Assembly (NCBI GenBank): GCA_934045905.1
Contig: OW203771.1
Location: forward strand, 20,344,069-20,408,068
Origin: Leuctra nigra
Taxonomy: Eukaryota > Arthropoda > Insecta > Plecoptera > Leuctridae
Reading direction: 5' to 3'
DNA length: 64,000 bases
How positions within the stretch are numbered: position 1 is the first letter of the stretch; every line of letters starts with the position of its first letter. Shown piece by piece: positions 59,852 through 64,000 of this stretch. Below the pieces are notes generated by a model that ran no database searches, was not told where the DNA came from, and worked only from the letters and a program-made list of their open reading frames with translations. The translations under genes were made by a program, and so were the position numbers.

Positions 59852-61132
59852 ATCCCAGAAAAAAACACTCCGTGTAAAAAAGGCAGCCAAGTCTCTTTAC
59901 TTTAAAAAAATTCAACACCGAAAAGGAGTGATATCAAAAAAGGAGCCAAGTCAATGACATTTCCAAATATTTAATCGTATCTTTGAAATAAAAGTATAAA
60001 CACCGAGAAATACTTTACAAAAGGACTTGGCGCATCGTTTTTTTAAAGACATCATTCTATCCTAAAAGTGGAAAGAAATTTACAAGTAGGTACATTTTCC
60101 TCTTTCTATTAGAGCCAGAATCTATGAATCAAGCTACTTTTAGTAATGACTATTTTATAGTTTTGTCAATGGCGATAGAAGCATGATTTTATGCTGTAAT
60201 ATATAAGTAATATAAGGGTGAAAGAATTACATAACAATTGGAAGTGGTGAGAATGTAGGTTTCTTTGGAAAACTTCCATGGAGTCAGGAGTCAGGATCCT
60301 CATCAGTGTGTTGTGTCTAATGTCCGCCCGTCCGATCGGGTAACTCAGTTGGTAGAGCTCTCGCCCGGCAAGTGAGAGGTCCCAAGTTCGTGCCCCGGTT
60401 CGGTCGGATATTTTTCACAACACACATCCCTTCATATCAATTGGAAGTGGGCTCATACATATTCTTGCAGTACTGTTAATATGGCGATATTAGACTGGTA
60501 TCTTTTCATAATTTGATCTTGACTGAAGGAAATCATGAAACGTTGTCAAATAATTACTAACTAATGGAACACAATTATATATTTTTGAAGTGTCAAGTGT
60601 ATAAAGTTAAATTTTTTAATAGAAATTCAATATGACTGTCTTCTTTGTGAAATGTATTTTTATAAAATGTGTATTAATAGAAATTGTTACATGATGAGAA
60701 GGTATAACGCATGAGACTTAATTATATTCACCACGAAACAATATTACAAAGATAACTATTGTGTATATTTATAGAAAGCATAGACAACAAGTTTCATAGC
60801 GTATATAATCATATAGAAAATATTTTACAGAAGGTATGTATAATATGTACCTAATTGAAAGATGTTTCCCTATTATTCTAAACATTCAAAATGACGGTTG
60901 TATATAAATGGCACATGCTTATGAATAGAAAAATGTCTTTAAAAAAACGATGCGCCAAGTCCTTTTGTAAAGTATTTCTCGGTGTTTATACTTTTATTTC
61001 AAAGATACGATTAAATATTTGGAAATGTCATTGACTTGGCTCCTTTTTTGATATCACTCCTTTTCGGTGTTGAATTTTTTTAAAGTAAAGAGACTTGGCT
61101 GCCTTTTTTACACGGAGTGTTTTTTCTGGGAT
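59852..61132. mobile_element. Long member of the CACTCCGTG foldback family (about 1.3 kb)
   Basis: Arms of about 187 bp (59852-60038 and 60945-61132) are almost perfectly complementary: ATCCCAGAAAAAA, CACTCCGTGTAAAA, then AAACACCGAGAAATAC and TGCGCCAAGTCC at the inner edge. The 900-bp interior is AT-rich without a gene but contains a tRNA-like block at 60332-60407. It is the largest copy here and closest to a parental form, though no transposase remains. Confidence 0.8.
60332..60407 (+). repeat. tRNA-like block inside the long foldback copy
   Basis: 76 nt with a fully paired 7-bp acceptor stem (CCGATCG/CGGTCGG), D arm TAACTCAGTTGGTAGAGC and anticodon stem CTCGC/GTGAG. Position 33 is C rather than T and the B box (AGTTCGTGCCCC) is mutated. 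Probably a tRNA pseudogene or SINE head rather than an active tRNA gene. Confidence 0.45.
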
Positions 61133-62797
61133 ATCACTTCTTTTGTTAGTTTATTCATACAGCTTGTAGCACAGCTTGTGTCCGTGCAAGAACTTATTTC
61201 TTTAAAAAAATACGCCTATGCCGATTTGGATACTTAGAAAAGTTGCGTTTGGTATATACGATTAAAATAATTATCCAAGAAGAATAGCTTTAAGTTTCGT
61301 TACAATCGGTCCAGCCGTTTTCGATATATGACGTCACTTCCGGTTTTAGCAATGGCGGCCGAAAATAATGTCGTCTTGAATTCATAATTATTACTCCTAC
61401 ACATTTCCAAAATTTGGTTGCAATCGGTACAGCCGTTTTTGATATATGACGTCACTTCCGGTTTTAACAATGGCGGCCGAAAATAATGTCGTCTTGAATT
61501 CATAATTATTAGTACAACACATTTCCAAAATTTGGTTGCAATCGGTACAGCCATTTTCGATATATGACGTCACTTCCGGTTTTAACAATGGCGGCCGAAA
61601 ATAATGTCGTCTTGAATTCATAATTATTAGTACAACACATTTCCAAAATTTGATTGCAATCGGTACAGCCATTTTCGATATTTGACGTCACTTCCGGTTT
61701 TAACAATGGCGGCCGAAAATAATGTCGTCTTGAATTCATAATTATTAGTCCAACACATTTCCAAACTTAGGTTGCAATCGGTACAACCGTTTACGATATA
61801 TGACGTCACTTCCGGTTTTAAAAATGGCCGCCGAGAACACTGCAACCTTGAATTTATAATTATTTACAAAGTACGTTTACTTATATCTATTTTAAAGTAT
61901 ATAGTGGTGAATTTAGCGTCATTTAGCATATTTATGACGTCATTTCCGGTATAGGTCATAAAATGTGTGACGTCATTTCCGGTTTCGATATTTGAATCAT
62001 CAAATATTACTGATTACATAAAGTTGACCGTCTAAATCGTTTAGCGCTGGTTTTGTTCTAATCTGTTTAGCCGTTTTTGAGACATGATGTCACTTCCGGT
62101 TTCAAAATGGCGGCTTCCGGTTGGTTTTATAACAAGTCAAATGAAATATCAAAAGTACAAACGTTACATAAATATCAAGACAATCGGATCAACAGTTGTT
62201 GCTGAAATGCAAATCGATGTATATTAAATTTCATGACGTCATTTCCGGTTTATTTAAAATAATGTTCAGTCTTTTGATATTGATAATCCATATAGATGAC
62301 CGTCTGAAACGATTGGCGCAAATTTCGTTCCGATCGGTCCAACCGTTGACGAGATATGACGTCACTTCCGGTTTCAAAATGGCGGCACAAAAAATTCATG
62401 GGGACAAGGTTAAATCAGACGCCAAAAGTGCACACGTGGTAAAAATGTGAGATCAATCGGTTCAGCCGCTTAGGCTGTGGCCTGTTTACCGGATTTTAGC
62501 TCCAGCCTACTACTACTAAGATTATTATTATGAAAACCGCCCTAAAACACTGTTTTCACGGCCCTCTAGCGCGCAAAGGGCGTAACCTATTGTTCCCAAA
62601 TTTGGTATATGTTGTAGGGTGGGCCATAGCTCGAAATTAAGATATTTCGCAACAATGTGAGATTTCTCAATTTTAAGATCCAGTAGGCCGAAAATGCCAC
62701 TTTGATGCTTACAGTAAAAGTGGGTTTGCTCCAGCCTTTATATGAGAGTGTGCGCGCGCCGTACGACTTGGCTGGCGTGGAGCGACCGCTCCACTAG
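61133..62797. repeat. Dispersed CRE/ETS-motif repeat, longest copy, with internal 118-bp array
   Basis: Continues directly from the long foldback copy. The first part is a 118-bp tandem array; the rest carries CGATCGGTCCAACCGTTGAC, TGACGTCACTTCCGGTTT and GGGCCATAGCTCGAAATTA, ending TGGAGCGACCGCTCCACTAG at 62797. Non-coding. Confidence 0.75.
61300..61860. repeat. 118-bp tandem repeat, about five copies
   Basis: CAATCGGTMCAGCC starts at 61303, 61421, 61539, 61657 and 61775, exactly 118 bp apart. Each unit holds TGACGTCACTTCCGGTTTT, AATGGCGGCCGAAAATAATG and TCTTGAATTCATAATTATTA. Overlapping minus-strand frames repeating NSRRHYFRPPLLKPEVTS are read-through of the array, not genes. Confidence 0.92.
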
Positions 62798-62799
62798 AT

Positions 62800-63836
62800 G
62801 GAACAGCCATGTGGAGAGGATGGGAGATGAGCGGCTTCCCGCATTTGTAAACAGTGACATACGCGTAGGAGGGGGGGGGGGGGGGTCAGTGACCCCCCAC
62901 TTTTCATCCTGACACCCCCAGATACACATAAATGTTGCAAAAAGAGATGCAAAATTGCACAGATTTGCTCCATTATGAGGTGGAATTCTTAAATATTTTA
63001 TGTGTTACAAAACTAATTCGTCTGATGTATTTCAAATGAGACAGTGACTCATTTGTCCATCATGATCATTCTCATGAATACAATTTAATAATTACACAAT
63101 ACCAAAACCTATTTGATACCAAAACACATAGTTTTTTTATTTTGTTTATTGCTGCTGCTTCTTGCAACCTGTTCAAAAGGAATTCCAAAATCGATTCATA
63201 ATCGATTTGCTTTTACTAGATATTCAAAAATTCCCTGCGGGACCAATGGGGATTTATCAAATAACAATTATAGTTACAGATTATATTGCATTTTGCCTCA
63301 AGTTTCCCCAAAAACATTGAATCACACATTTTACATTTCTTTGAAAAGGATGCCAAAAAAGCTTCAAATTGGATTATTAAAAAGGGCCCTGCGGGCCAAC
63401 ATCTTATCAAAATAGGTAGATGTATTCGGTCTAAGATCGAGTTTCTAATACTGAAACTTGTGCACATGGAGAGGCTACGTGAGGTAGCAACGTGTTAAAT
63501 AATAATGCAAAAACTGCCAGTGTTAATTAATAATCATCTGATTGTGTATTTCCAATAAATGTATTACTATCTCCTTAAATTAATAAATCATTTATTTCAT
63601 CTAAAATTGTGCTTTTCCATGAAAACAAATAATATATATATTACCTACGTATTACTTATACCTGAGGTCTGACAATAACTTTATATCTAATGCAATAAAT
63701 TGTAGCGTGGAATAAAAACGTGGATCACTATCATGCCGTGAAATGTAGCAGGCAGGATTGGAAGAGGGAACAATTAAATCACAAAACTGCAGCACGAGCA
63801 ACGCCGGGCTAGCCAGCTATAATGTTCATATGACAT
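62800..63836. other. Region between repeats and the second P450
   Basis: Poly(G) at 62872-62885 followed by GGTCAGTGACCCCCCACTTT. A frame at 63113-63415 (hydrophobic start, then basic) begins at TTG, not ATG, and has no recognised domain. The distal part is probably the 3' flank of the second P450. Confidence 0.4.
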
Positions 63837-64000
63837 TCACATGGACTTAGTTCTCTTCTTGAGGCCTAGCCAGAACCCGCCCTCCCCTAGCACTACGAGC
63901 AACGCCGGGCTAGCCAGCTAGAATGTTCATACGACATTCACATGGACTTAGTTCTCTTCTTGAGGCCTAGCCAGAACCCGCCCTCCCCTAGCACTACGAG
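63837..64000 (-). CDS. 3' end of a second P450, tandemly duplicated (partial)
   Basis: On the minus strand, two copies of a 101-bp unit each encode EGGFWLGLKKRTKSM and a TGA stop (stops at 63837-63839 and 63938-63940). This matches the last exon of the P450 at 48-57 kb (EGGFWLGFKKRTA). The copy nearer the edge would be used first; the inner copy then lies in the 3' UTR. The rest of the gene is outside the window. Confidence 0.65.

Noticed and set aside
61300..61845. Overlapping frames repeating NSRRHYFRPPLLKPEVTS, possible repeat protein
   Set aside because: Simple read-through of a non-coding 118-bp tandem array whose frame is interrupted and whose unit is not a multiple of three.
63113..63415. 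100-codon frame with a hydrophobic start, possible secreted peptide
   Set aside because: Begins at TTG, no ATG nearby, no similarity recognised, basic low-complexity tail.

Overview
The window looks like nuclear DNA of an arthropod, most likely an insect. It has AT-rich, GT-AG spliced genes with long introns, a CYP3-clan-like cytochrome P450, and very dense non-autonomous transposons, LINE fragments, tRNA-like repeats and long poly(G)/poly(C) runs. A hemipteran is plausible from the repeat style, but the species cannot be fixed from sequence alone.

Two complete multi-exon genes can be assembled, both on the minus strand. The first spans about 1.6-46.8 kb: 16 coding exons whose splice sites and phases close perfectly into about 1503 residues. 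It encodes a signal peptide, six WSC (cysteine-rich, carbohydrate-binding type) domains, a HormR-like cysteine region, a GAIN/GPS-like segment and a family B2 (adhesion-type) seven-helix receptor. Each WSC domain is split over two exons in the fixed pattern phase 1 / phase 2 / phase 1, so the module can be duplicated without breaking the frame. A diverged thirteenth WSC half-exon lies at about 39.2 kb. This receptor is the main discovery candidate.

The second gene (48.0-57.8 kb) is a seven-coding-exon microsomal P450 of 521 residues with a 5' UTR exon. All hallmark motifs are present except the I-helix threonine, which is proline (AGFEP). At the right edge the last exon of a second P450 appears twice in a 101-bp tandem duplication, so this is probably a P450 cluster.

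Almost everything else is repeats. 4.4-16.7 kb: foldback, hairpin and Helitron-like elements plus a non-LTR RT fragment. 18.96-26.98 kb: a candidate 8-kb terminal-inverted-repeat element with subterminal tandem arrays (93 bp and about 96 bp) and a possible small spliced gene. 27.5-28.1, 31-32.4 and 40.1-40.4 kb: hairpin MITEs. 35.6-38.1 kb: a foldback element with a LINE in its loop. 41.5-42.8, 29.2-30.5 and 59.9-62.8 kb: composite repeats carrying many TGACGTCA/ACTTCCGG motifs. 43-46.7 kb and 58.8-59.8 kb hold little that can be recognised. No rRNA gene, canonical tRNA gene or CRISPR array was found. Exon calls are by eye, from splice motifs, phase and homology to domain consensus.
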